From: Curvularia sp. ZM96
Taxonomy: Eukaryota; Ascomycota; Dothideomycetes; Pleosporales; Pleosporaceae
Length of the DNA: 64,000 nucleotides
Assembly (NCBI GenBank): GCA_022457065.1
Contig: JAJGBQ010000001.1
Location: 3,596,001-3,660,000, forward strand
Direction of reading: 5' to 3'
The notes under the pieces were generated by a model. The model was not told the origin of the DNA and did no database searches. It saw nothing but the letters and a program-made list of their open reading frames with translations. This document shows, one piece after another, positions 30,922-41,346 of this stretch. Position numbers and translations under genes: made by a program. Within the stretch, counting starts at the first letter, position 1. Every line of letters starts with the position of its first letter.

Positions 30922-33083
30922 TTAGAAAGACATGTGGAACTTCTTGCTACCCTTCGCAAGGGTTTGTCCGTCGAAGCTCACACCAATGAGTTCAAACGCG
31001 ACGGTCTTTTCCATGTTCGCTTCAACGAATGCTTTTTTCAAAACATGCTCCAACGCATATGCTTTACCGAGAATCGCCCCGTTCACGTAGATAATGAAAT
31101 GTGAAAAAGGTCCGGTAATGTTGCTGTAGGGGATTCCCACATCTTTCCAATCGGGTCCTGTATCATGCCTGAAACTCCAGGACAACCGGACATGCTCACA
31201 GTCTCCTTCGCCCTGCTTTTCAAGTTGCATTTGGTCTATCAAAAAAGACGTTGAAAACTGCAAAGTAGAAATTGGTACTATCCGGATTGTCATGATCTCC
31301 AGCAAAGGCCAAGCTTTGCCAAGAGTAGTACCAAGGGAGCCTTTCAGACAAACCCCGAGCTCTTGAATACGAGCTCCAGACGCTGGAGACTCCGGCGCAG
31401 TTATTGTCTGTTGAAGCCCTTTTCCCAGTGGGATATCTGAAAGATGAACACCTTCTGTAGTCCGGATGTAAAAGCTGAGAACAGAATTGCCTGTTGGTAG
31501 TGACGCGTTGCAGCTGCATATCTCCACCTGTAAAGAACCATTTGCCGGCATATCAAGCTTGAAGAGGGGGAGCCAGCCTTCTGTCGTGTCATCGTTGTCC
31601 AATTGAGTTTGTATAACTTCTATTACCAAGCGGGAAGGGTCCGCGCTGTTGTCTAGGCGGTGGCAGAGCTTGACAGACTGATCAACGTCTTCAATCATGG
31701 GTGGACGCGGGAGAATGGATTGGCTGCTTAGTTGTGCATGGATGCTACACCCGCTGAATAGATGATTCGATGTCTCGTCGTGCGTAGCGAAGGCGCGACT
31801 AAAGTCAGTATAGAAGAAGTTCTCCGAGCCAGCTACACGTTCCTTTGCGTTTTTCAGGATTGCGAATGCCTCGTTTGGTCGATGACGAGACAGACAATCT
31901 CCGCAGGAACAGTCCAGATCTGATGAAAGCAAAGTCCCCTGCCAGACTGCACGTTCGATGTCTTGCCCATGGCCGGGAAAATGCTCAAATGACCATGCTG
32001 GAGCAAATATCCCTGCTGATAGATCTAAACCCGCAAGTTTAGCAACAGCGATGCCTGTATTAGTACCACCGCCCCCATACTCAGGATAGGTAACACGTGG
32101 ATGTGTAAAACTAGATTTGTTCTGTGCCCACACATCAATGCCGAAGAAAATGTTTACGGGAGGGAATTTGCTCGACAGAGCAAGCTGGAGCGAGTTCTCG
32201 GCATCGGAATCTTTCCAGCAATAGTTTGTGAGTATGCTTCCACAGGCCGTCGCAAACTTGATGTTGGAGGTATTCAGTGCGTTTTGATACGATATTTTGT
32301 TCGAAGCGGTAAGAGCATCGTACCTAAGCTGCTGTTATACTGCCTGAACGAATAGGGCAAAAACATATGGACCTACCATATAAGTCTCTTTGTTTCATTC
32401 ATCTCGTTCCTTAGCTGACGGAGAAACGCCTCAAGGACTTCTGACTTCCAAGAATCGCTTGGAAATGGCTTTTCAATATTCACCAGCCAGCCATCAAAGC
32501 CATAGCAATATGCAATCTTTGCTAATGTTCTTGCCAAGGGAAAATCCATATTTTGCCCATCTCGCGTGTGTTGCAGGAGACGCTCAGAGCCCTCAGTTTG
32601 TGGCTCAACCAGAATCGTACCCAGGACCTCGACACCATTTCGATGAAGCGTATTCGTCCATGTTGGAGGGGGGACACACACCAATTTGTGTGAGAAGTAG
32701 ATGAACACATCGATGAATTGAAGATATTCACAAGCATAGAGCTCTTGGTCAACACCAACCGCCTGCACATTTTCATATTCATGATAGTTTCCCGAATAAT
32801 CGTGGATCAAAAGAACATCTGCTTTACCAAGGTCGTTATGTGCGCCTCGATTCTTCGCTCGTAAGCAAGGCGTGTTGGCTTTTTGAAGAGGGTCGCAGGC
32901 ATCTTCGCTCCACGATTCTAGCTGGTCGAACGTGTCAAAGTAGGTGAAACCTTTGAGCCGATCCAAATCCCGTTGCTTGCGCCTCTCATCCGGCGTCGGC
33001 CCTGTATCTGGTGTGGGGAACAAATGGCGGTACCCATCACGAATTGGTCTCAGGATGTCCTTCCATCCCAGTAGGTACGCCAT
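30922..33083 (-). CDS. GH85 cytosolic endo-beta-N-acetylglucosaminidase (ENGase)
   Basis: Two exons, 32377-33083 and 30922-32323, with a 53-nt intron (GTAGGT...CTTAG) that splits the conserved IWYDALT, give 702 aa. The GH85 catalytic block YGFDGWLVNIE is present, with Asn at about 202 and Glu at about 204, the pair needed for substrate-assisted catalysis. Further conserved parts are FFGIDVWAQN and FAPAWSFEH. There is no signal peptide, in line with a cytosolic enzyme that releases N-glycans from misfolded glycoproteins. Some filamentous fungi carry GH85 proteins with lost catalytic residues; here they are kept, so activity is expected. It is divergent from the ERD2 gene. Confidence 0.95.
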
Positions 33084-33569
33084 GGCGACGCTAAGCAGGA
33101 TTCAGTTTATCGTCCTCTATCATCTGGTGGGTGTTCTAAATATATGAAGCCTAGCTTGGGTTATTTCCTGTAGGGATCCATGGACGCTTCGAAGCGTAGA
33201 AGCTGCATCAGATCCTCGGTGCGCCTGATGAGAATTGCATTGATGATCAGCGTGTCGAAGAATTTTCTATTCGCGAGCGCTTCTTCAACAACAGTTATTG
33301 ACAAGACAAGATTGGCCGTAGATGTACCGTGGATAGCCACTTGTTGAGTATGCGAACCACTGCGGGAGCGGGCGACGATCAGAGGTGACGTTCCTGACAG
33401 GGGTCGGGCTTGGCAAACAAGGGCTACGTAGCTCCATCCTTACGTACATACTAGCTGCCGGAACGTGTCTTTTTATGTGAGGAAGTGAGAATCTCTCCAC
33501 ACATCCACCACCTCCTGTCGCCAAACATCTGCTGCTTTATTGGAAGCACCTAGCGACACATCCGCCGCC
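33084..33569. promoter_or_regulatory. shared region between divergent ENGase and ERD2 genes
   Basis: 486 bp separate the two start codons. It must contain both promoters. No clear UPR element or other motif was recognised. Confidence 0.5.
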
Positions 33570-34470
33570 ATGATGAATCTCTTCCGACTCTTGGGTACGC
33601 ACAATGGATACATGGGCTGTCGCGACCGAAGGGGCGCCCTTCTGAAGAATGATCGCATTGCTGACTTTGCATAGGGGATTTGTCCCACCTGCTCTCCATC
33701 CTGATCCTTTTACATAAAATGAAATCGTCGAGCGTACGCCGGACCAGCCTGCCATTGCGCCACAAAGACTCGAGCTAACGCGTCTACAGAGCGCCTCCGG
33801 TATCTCATTCAAGTCGCAATTTCTATACCTGATTGTCTATCTCACGCGCTACGTCGACCTGCTATGGACCTTTTACGAACCAAAATCGCTCTACCTGACC
33901 GTCTTCAAAATCATCTTCATTAGCACGTCTGCATACACCGTTTACCTAATGCTCAATGACTACAAACCGACACACGACCCAAATTTGGACACGTTCAAAG
34001 TTCAGTATCTTGTGGGAGCTAGCGCCGTGTTGGCCATCTTGTTCCCGTACAAGTACACTTTCTCGGAGGTATGGGATGCTCAGTTATGGTTACAGGATGA
34101 TGCTAACAAGGCATATAGATTCTTTGGGCCTTTTCCATCTGGCTAGAGTCGGTCGCGATCCTGCCCCAGCTCTTCATGCTCCAGAGGACTGGTGAGGCGG
34201 AGACGATCACAACGCACTATCTTTTTGCGCTGGGCGCGTACAGGGCGCTGTACATTCCCAACTGGATCTACCGCTACTTCTTCGAAGTACCCAAGTTCTA
34301 CGACCCCATTGCTGTGATTGCTGGCATTATTCAAACCATTCTATACTCTGATTTCTTCTACATCTACTACACCAAGTAAGTCGCCTAATTGTGCTCACTG
34401 ATGTAGGACGAACTGCTAACCCACGTTCACTAGGGTCATTCAAGGCAAGAAGTTCAACTTGCCCGTATAG
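33570..34470 (+). CDS. ERD2: ER lumen protein (HDEL) receptor
   Basis: Five exons, 33570-33594, 33675-33733, 33790-34068, 34119-34375 and 34434-34470, encode 218 aa, the usual length. The small first exons matter: MMNLFRLLG joins DLSHLLSILILLHKMKSSS and then SASGISFKSQFLYLIVYLTR. Seven hydrophobic segments follow, including YKYTFSEILWAFSIWLESVA, GAYRALYIPNWIYRYF and SDFFYIYYTK. The end is VIQGKKFNLPV, a lysine-rich cytosolic tail as in the family. The receptor retrieves HDEL/KDEL proteins from the Golgi in COPI vesicles. There are two adjacent ATGs; the first is used here. Without the last intron the frame would stop after YYTK. Confidence 0.95.
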
Positions 34471-35319
34471 ACGGCTTCTTTACGAGCAGGGCTCTCTTTC
34501 TGCTGCCGGCGGCCGAGTACGGTGTCACTTGGCTTCCTGTACTGCTATACTTAGGGAGGCGTTTTATGGGCATTTTGGTGCATGGGCGAGGACGGAAATG
34601 GCCAGGGAAAGATATGCGAGAGTTGCCTAGACGCGTGTTGTGCATATCGAGCGACGCAAGGCAATGAGCTGTAGACGAACTTTGTGTCACTTTACCAATC
34701 GATGTATATTGAGAACTAGCATGAAGTACGGCATCCCCGCCAAGCTGGGCCAGGCACGTGACGTGGAGGCGGCCAAGCCCTGCCAGCTGCACACCGCTGA
34801 CATGCATGCACCCGTGAACATCTTGAGCATACTCGTGGCAACTGTTGGTCGTGTGCTCAACATACGTCTGTCAATGTTGAGAATGCGCCATGGGCCTGGC
34901 CTGGCCAGCGACAAGGGCCAAAGCACGTGAGCAAGTGTGCGTCTGTCCATGAGTGTGCAAGCGCCACTCAGCTGCGCGGCGGAGATGCTTGTCTATGAAC
35001 CGACCCTAGCCTGCCGCCAGCAGCTCCGCACTACTTCGTCTCACTAGCAGCCTTCCCATCCGTTTCGCCTTCATACCTCATATTAATATTATCTTCGTTC
35101 GCTGTTTTTGATTCACCACACGTCTTGGGCCCGTCCTACATCTGCCAGCGCCTTCAACGAGTGATTAGAAATCAGCGTGTCTTGTGTCTCGACTGCGCTC
35201 CTGCTGTGGACCGCTGCTCTGCCTTTCACACGACCACTCCAAGGCCACTCCGAGGCCCTCAAATAAGATAGCGCGCGTGCGCGCCTAGTAACTGACGGCT
35301 GCCTGAAACCTCATACACA
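34471..35319. other. intergenic region
   Basis: 849 bp with the ERD2 3' UTR and a CT-rich promoter region in front of the next gene. No gene is seen. Confidence 0.6.
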
Positions 35320-35808
35320 ATGTTCTGTCTGCGAAGCTGGATACCAGTACTCTTTTTCTTGTAAGTCAGGCTTCTTGCCGCCCCTCGACTGTGTGATGCC
35401 TTGCAGACACTGACTGCTTTTGCCAGATTGCGAACTCATGCCTCTCCCGTCTACCTCGTCCTTTTCATATCGGCCACGTACTTCCTGAACCGACCGTGTG
35501 TTTATTGCTCGCTCCTCCTTTTTATCCTTGTCGTTGCGCTCTTCGATTTCCATACGCCATGGTTTGACGCGCCGCTGTCGGATAGCGCGGAACTGGCGCT
35601 CAATGGCACCGTGTCGGAAACAGCAGGCATGCTTGCACAGGCTGCAAACCACACAGCACAGGTCGTGGTCAAGGCTGCTGTTGAAGGAGTCAAGGGGAAG
35701 GTTGGCTTGGGCCAGGCGAGCGATGCGCAGAGTTATGAGTGGGTCAAGGGCTTGCTGGGGAAAAAGGAATGGCGAATCCAATGCCTTGATGTGCTCATCC
35801 GGGTTTGA
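35320..35808 (+). CDS. small two-segment membrane protein of unknown function
   Basis: Two exons, 35320-35360 and 35427-35808, with a 66-nt intron (GTAAGT...TGCCAG) give 140 aa. The first exon, MFCLRSWIPVLFF, is needed for a start. Two hydrophobic segments are visible: about residues 5-17 continuing to PVYLVLFISATYFL, and VYCSLLLFILVVALFDF. A soluble part follows with NGT and NHT sequons and an alanine/valine-rich helix (HTAQVVVKAAVEGVKGK). I recognise no domain. It could be an ER or mitochondrial membrane protein. The exon model rests on frame and splice signals alone. Confidence 0.62.
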
Positions 35809-36667
35809 GGGAAGAGGAGGATGCAATTTGTAGCAGCCTACTTCCACGAATACAATTATTTGTACAGAATTTTGTGATCAGAGACTGCTTGCTTGGATGC
35901 GATAAATACCACTGCATGAAGTGGACAGGAATTGAAGCATTTGCAGGTCGCAACGGGGATTCTAACGATATAACTTACCTCGTCTACCACCATTTACTGG
36001 TTCGCGTCAGCACATGATGCATGCTATATCACTCCAAGAAGACAAAAGATCACAGCGGCGAAGGACTCAACCTGTTGGAGTTCAGAGTAACCGAGAACTG
36101 TCAATGTGTGGAACGCATCCATCCACCCGTACCAGCACACTCATGCTCATGACGTATTTCACGTGTCGAAACCACAGCCAGCCTCTCTTTTGCAGCCTAT
36201 CTCAATGGATACTAGATGCATTCCAAGCACCCCGCGCTAAACACCGACGCGCAGGGATCGTCTCGAGAGGTGGGGCAGGGCGGCGTGCCGCACGCGCACC
36301 TTCCCCTCCGAGCCCTCATGCGTCGTCTTGTGCCATTGAAACCCGTTCTTGAGTAATCCAGCCCCTCCTTTCGCTCTCCAATCTGGCTGCCCTCTCTGCT
36401 TCTGCGAGACTCTGCTCTCGACAACTGGTTCGTGCCCGGCTCGACACCAAAACTACCCCACGTCTGCTGTTCACCAGCCCGCTTCTGCCCTCTGCTTCGC
36501 CCTACCTTTGTTTGACCCACCTTGAGCGCTCTAGAAGCTTCTCGTCAGCACCCAAAGAGCTTCAATCTGCCTCGCGTACCCAATTGCGACCACAACCGCG
36601 GTTGGCTGCAGCACTTGGTAGTCAAAAGAGATTTTGTCAAAGCGAAGTCACAAGCAGTTTCGTAAAC
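35809..36667. other. intergenic region and long leader of the aminopeptidase gene
   Basis: The last 310 bp (from about 36355) stay open in the aminopeptidase frame without any ATG and encode an Arg/Ser/Leu-rich, acid-poor peptide; see findings. Elsewhere nothing gene-like is seen. Confidence 0.5.
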
Positions 36668-39658
36668 ATGGCTTCGGATCGCGACGTTCTCCCAGCATGG
36701 TCAGTCGATATACACAACACTATCACGTAGCTGTTATCAGGACGCGGAAGCGCTGACAATGTTTGTATAGGGCCAAACCCTCCCACTATACCCTCTCCAT
36801 CTACGATCTCGAGTTCGGCGGCAAGTTCGGCTACCAAGGTACCGTCAAGATCAACACCAAAATCACAAAGGACGATGGTTTCAATACCCTGGTTCTGAAT
36901 GCTCATCAGCTCAAGCTCAAGAGCGCTACGTTGAAGGCTGGCGACAAGTCATACTCGGCCAAGGACTTTAGCTATGACGAGAAGAGGCAGCAGGTCACGC
37001 TCGACTTTGGCGAGAAGATTACCTACACTGGCGAGGCTGAGCTTGAGATCCAATTCCAAGGCGCCGTCAACAACGTTATGGCTGGTTTCTACCGCTCCAA
37101 GTACAAGCCCAAGGGAGAAGTCCCCGCGTCTGTGGCCAAGGACGACGAATTCCACTACATGTTCAGCACTCAGTTCGAAGCTTGTGATGCCCGCCGCGCT
37201 TTCCCTTGTTTCGACGAGCCCAATCTCAAGGCTACCTTTGATGTTGAGCTTGAAGTGCCAAAGGATCTGGTCGCGCTCAGCAACATGCCTGAGAAGGAGA
37301 CCAAGCCCAGCAAGCGTGAGGGTTTCCACACCGTTGCATTCGAAAGGTCGCCCATTATGTCAACATACCTGTTGGCGTGGGCGATTGGAGATTTTGAGTA
37401 TGTCGAGGCTTTCACAGAGCGCAAGTACAACGGCAAGAGCATCCCCGTCAGGGTCTACACCACTCGTGGCCTGAAGGAACAAGGGCGCTTTGCTTTGGAT
37501 AACTGCAACAAAATTGTAGACTACTTCTCCGAAGTGTTCCAGATTGATTATCCTCTTCCCAAAGTCGACCTGCTGGCCGTCCATGAATTTGTAAGTATGG
37601 CTGTGAAGTGCACAAAGCATTGCGTCGACTCTTTAACCAATTATACGTGCAACCATCCCTTGTTACTAAGTTACGCTGACCATTGGTTCCTAGTCACACG
37701 GTGCCATGGAGAACTGGGGCCTTATCACCTACCGGTAAGATTCACATAATGGTACCATTTGGAGATGGCACTGACAAAATTACAGAACCACTGCGGTGCT
37801 TTTCGACCCTGCGACGTCTGCGGACAGCTACCGAAACCGCGTGGCCTACGTTGTAGCTCACGAGCTTGCTCATCAGTGGTTTGGCAACCTTGTCACTATG
37901 GACTGGTGGAGCGAGCTCTGGCTCAACGAGGGTTTCGCCACCTGGGTTGGATGGTTCGCCATTGATTATCTTTATCCCGGTATGATATTCATCTGAACAT
38001 CTTGGAATGCACACACTAACACGAATGATAGAATGGAATGTCTGGGGACAGTTTGTCGTACGTCACAAATCTCGAGGTATCTACTCTACTAGCCTACTGA
38101 CATCTTCTCCCAGACTGATTCCGTGCAACAAGCCTTCGCTCTTGACGCTCTACGCACCTCCCATCCTATTGAAGTGCCCGTGTACGATGGCTTGGAGGTT
38201 GACCAAATCTTCGACCACATTTCGTACTTGAAGGGATCTTCGGTCATTCGCATGCTGAGTGCCCACCTTGGCGAGAAGGTCTTTTTGCAGGGTGTTGCCG
38301 ACTACCTCAAGGCTCACCAGTACTCGAATGCAACCACCAATGATCTGTGGTCTGCCTTGAGCAAGGCTTCTGGTCAGGATGTCAACAGCTTCATGGACCA
38401 TTGGGTTCGCAAGATAGGTTTCCCTGTCGTGACAGTCGCCGAGGAGCCCGGTCAAATCGGACTTCGACAGCAGCGCTTCCTTCTCGCAGGCAATGTGAAG
38501 CCTGAAGAGGACCAAACAACTTGGTGGATTCCGCTGGGTCTTCATACCGGTAGCTCGCCCTCTACTGCGTCTGCCCATAAGACTACTGCCATGACTCAAA
38601 AGGAGGACACCGTTCGGGACGTTAGCCAGGACTTTTATCAGCTCAACAAGAACCTCACTGGTTTCTACAGGACCAACTACCCTCCAGACCGCCTGAAGAA
38701 GCTCGGAGAAGCCCGTGATCAGCTGACCGTACAAGATAAGATTGGTCTCGTCGGTGACGCGTACGCCAATGCCGTCGCTGGATATGGCTCCACTGCTGGT
38801 CTCCTCGCGCTGGCAGAGCGCTTCCAGGACGAGTCTGACTATCTTGTCTGGTCCCAAATCCTCACTAACATTGGCAATGTCCGCAGCGTGTTCTCCGGCA
38901 GTGAGGATATCAGTGAAGCTCTGAAAAAGTATCACCTCAAGCTCATCACACCAGCCGTTGAGAAGGTTGGCTGGGAGTTCAAGGATGGTGAGAGCTATCT
39001 GGTGGGTCAGCTGCGTGCTAGCCTGATCCTCTCCGGCGGAATTGTTGGCCATCAGGCTACAGTCGACGAGGCGTTGAAGAGATTTGACGCGTACTTCAAT
39101 GATGGAGACAAGACCGCCATCCATCCTTCACTTCGCCGCGCTGTCTTTGCCACGGCCATCAAGAACCGTGGTGAGCCAGCAGTCAAGGCTGTGCAGAACG
39201 AATACCTCAACACAACCTCCATTGACGGCAAGGAAATCTGTCTGGGTTCGCTCGGTCGTGTACAAACACCCGAGCTTGCCAAACAAATTATGGACTTTGT
39301 CTTCTCGGACGCCGTAGCCATGCAAGACAAGCACTCCCCGACTATCGCTCTGGCAAACAACTCCAAGGTGCGCATTGAGGTGTGGAACTACATCCGCGAT
39401 AACTGGGACTCCAAGGTCCACCCCGCCCTTTCTGGAAACCCTGTTGTACTAGAGCGATTCTTGAGATTTGGCCTCAACAAATTCACCGATGCTGCTGTCG
39501 CAGACGACATCCAGAAGTTCTTCTCGAACAAGGATACTCGAGGCTACAACAAGGGTCTCGAGGTTGTAGATGATACAATCCGCAGCTATGCTGCTTATGC
39601 CGCACGAGATGAGAAGGTCGTGCGAGAATGGCTCAGTGCTAATGCCTACTTGGGTTGA
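36668..39658 (+). CDS. APE2: M1-family zinc aminopeptidase (Ape2/Aap1 type)
   Basis: Six exons, 36668-36699, 36771-37590, 37694-37734, 37786-37979, 38032-38057 and 38114-39658, encode 885 aa. Two are tiny (41 and 26 nt), yet all frames join. The exopeptidase motif GAMEN is at residues 287-291, zinc ligands are HELAH at 323-327 and E346 in WL-NEGFA, and the QFEACDARRAFPCFDEP block is conserved. The C-terminal ERAP1-like helical domain is complete. It removes N-terminal residues from peptides in the cytosol and possibly the periplasm or mitochondria. The ATG at 36668 gives MASDRDVLPAW. The upstream frame is open but AUG-less and looks like a targeting sequence. Confidence 0.96.
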
Positions 39659-40157
39659 CTGGGTTCGAAACTCTAGGTTGGTTGGTCATTGTATGAAATA
39701 GTAAGCCCAACTTGAAAACTGTGCAATAAATATTAAAGTAAAAAGAATTCCGCTTCAGCTGAGGAAATGTAAATCTACTGTATAGCTTGTCCTCCCTCCT
39801 TCCTGATCCCAACACAGAGTTAGTCGATCACCGCCACCTCGGCTCAGCCAGTTGCCCTTATCTTATCAGACGCTGATACAGCTCGCATCCCACCCCATTC
39901 TCGGTTCCTTCGCGTCTATGCACATGCAGTACAACTGTTGTAACATGCCACAGCCGATACAATGACTAAAAGCATGCAGCCACCCCGGAGATAACCTATC
40001 AAGTAGCTGATAGCCCGCCCTCACATCTACGTGCAACCTGTGATATAGAGCCAATAAAGATGATTACCTATGGAAATGGTTGTACTTGAATTGGCAGTTG
40101 CTCTCACATACTCCAGAACCCAAGATTGGCGCCGCAATACATCATGATAAGCCCAGG
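39659..40157. other. intergenic region
   Basis: About 500 bp with the aminopeptidase 3' UTR. Nothing gene-like is seen before the monooxygenase relic. Confidence 0.6.
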
Positions 40158-40835
40158 ATACCCGTGGAATACGTTGATGTCTTGGTGGTAGGTGGCGGCC
40201 CAGTCGGTGTGTACGTACCCATCTATCTACCATTTCACTGCTGATGTCTTCAAATATGCCTTGTTACCGCATATCAATTTGCACGCAACCTTAATCGGTC
40301 GAATCACGGCATCAAGATCATTGAAAAGCGCATGAAATCCTCATAAGACCAGTATGGCCGCGCCATCACCCTCAAGAGCGTGGTCAGATGTCGGTATCTC
40401 GTTGGTGCTGACGGAGGGAAGAGTTTTGTTCGTCGCAAGATGAAGATACCGTTTGATGGATCCTCTTCAGAAGACAAATGGGCCCGTATTGACGGCGTGG
40501 TTAAGACAAATCATCCTAAACCGCGGTCTTACTGCGCTATTGAAAGCCCTATACACGGTGATGTACTATGTGCGGCTCTGGATCACGACGCTACGCTTAT
40601 CGGCTTCGCATTCACCAGCAAGCGGCAAAAAGCATACAACGAATTCAACGAAGAAGCTGCCGTCAAAGAAGCCATTGCAGCCGTGCAACCTTTTAGCTTC
40701 CGATTCAACCAAGTGGACTGGTGGACCATCTACATCTTCGGACAGCGAATCGCTCGTTCATTCTTCGTCGATGACTGTATCTTCCTAGCTGGCGACGCAT
40801 GCTATACGCACAGCAGCAGCGCCGCCCAAACCTAA
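40158..40835 (+). pseudogene. N-terminal part of a phenol-2-monooxygenase-like FAD hydroxylase, broken
   Basis: The FAD dinucleotide motif VDVLVVGGGPVG is at about 40173-40208, continued after an intron-like gap at VTAYQFARN (40262 on), IKIIEKRMKSS, then DQYGRAITL. The second FAD motif VRCRYLVGADGGKSFVRR and FLAGDACYTHS follow (40380-40829). Defects: the expected start reads ATA instead of ATG (40158-40160); a TAA interrupts after KSS; the gap before VTAYQ lacks an acceptor AG; about 100 or more codons are missing between AITL and VRCRY; and the match ends at AAQ (40829). Both substitutions are of the CpA-to-TpA kind caused by RIP. The C-terminal domain lies 1.5 kb downstream at 42390. Confidence 0.85.
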
Positions 40836-40841
40836 CCCTAA
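40831..40841 (+). repeat. telomere-like CCTAACCCTAA at the left junction
   Basis: Eleven bases match almost two units of the fungal telomeric C-strand repeat CCCTAA. They start one or two bases after the last recognisable monooxygenase codon. Short matches can arise by chance. Confidence 0.6.
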
Positions 40842-40881
40842 TGCCATGGCCTCTCTATCCACACACCACCTCTGACTCTAG

Positions 40882-40902
40882 CTGTTCTAGTAGGTAGAAC
40901 AG
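40882..40902. repeat. short perfect inverted repeat
   Basis: CTGTTCTA and TAGAACAG form an 8-bp stem around a 5-base loop. It lies in the block between the two monooxygenase fragments. Role unknown. Confidence 0.8.
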
Positions 40903-41153
40903 GGAATGATCTTCCCCGCGCCACATTGTTGCTGCTTCTTAGCTTACTTTGTGGATACTGCACATCCACTGCTGCGCCGCAATAGTAACCAAGAAGGCCC
41001 TATGCATTACTGCTACAATAGAACGGGCTAGTACAAGACAACACACCTCTCTTGATAAGTAGGTAAGTGGGGATAACTGGGAATAATCTCTTCTGTGCCA
41101 CTTTGTCTACGTTAATTAGTTAGCATACTTTATACCTGCTGCGCACCTACTGC
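40890..41153 (+). repeat. imperfect direct duplication
   Basis: The stretch 40890-40972 resembles 41059-41153. Shared blocks in order are GTAGGTA, GGGAATRATCT, GCCAC, TTAGC, TACTTT and a CTGCTGCGC-type end. The spacing is about 170 bp. It could be a decayed tandem duplication in the flank of the DUF3632-like gene. Confidence 0.55.
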
Positions 41154-41187
41154 ACACCTACTGCACACCTACTGCACACCTACTGCA
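41144..41187 (+). repeat. four tandem copies of an 11-bp unit CACCTACTGCA
   Basis: Four perfect copies abut, directly upstream of the DUF3632-like gene. They overlap the end of the second copy of the longer duplication. Confidence 0.95.
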
Positions 41188-41346
41188 ACACCACAGCGTT
41201 AATCATACATGTTACGTAATAGCCCTGTCAGGTTGTATATCAGCACCAGACAATACATATATCCTACCAGCTACGAGTCCGCTTTCGTAGAAACCGCATG
41301 TTTTTCACCTAGTAACTCAACTCAACTACGCTATAACGCCCCTAAT

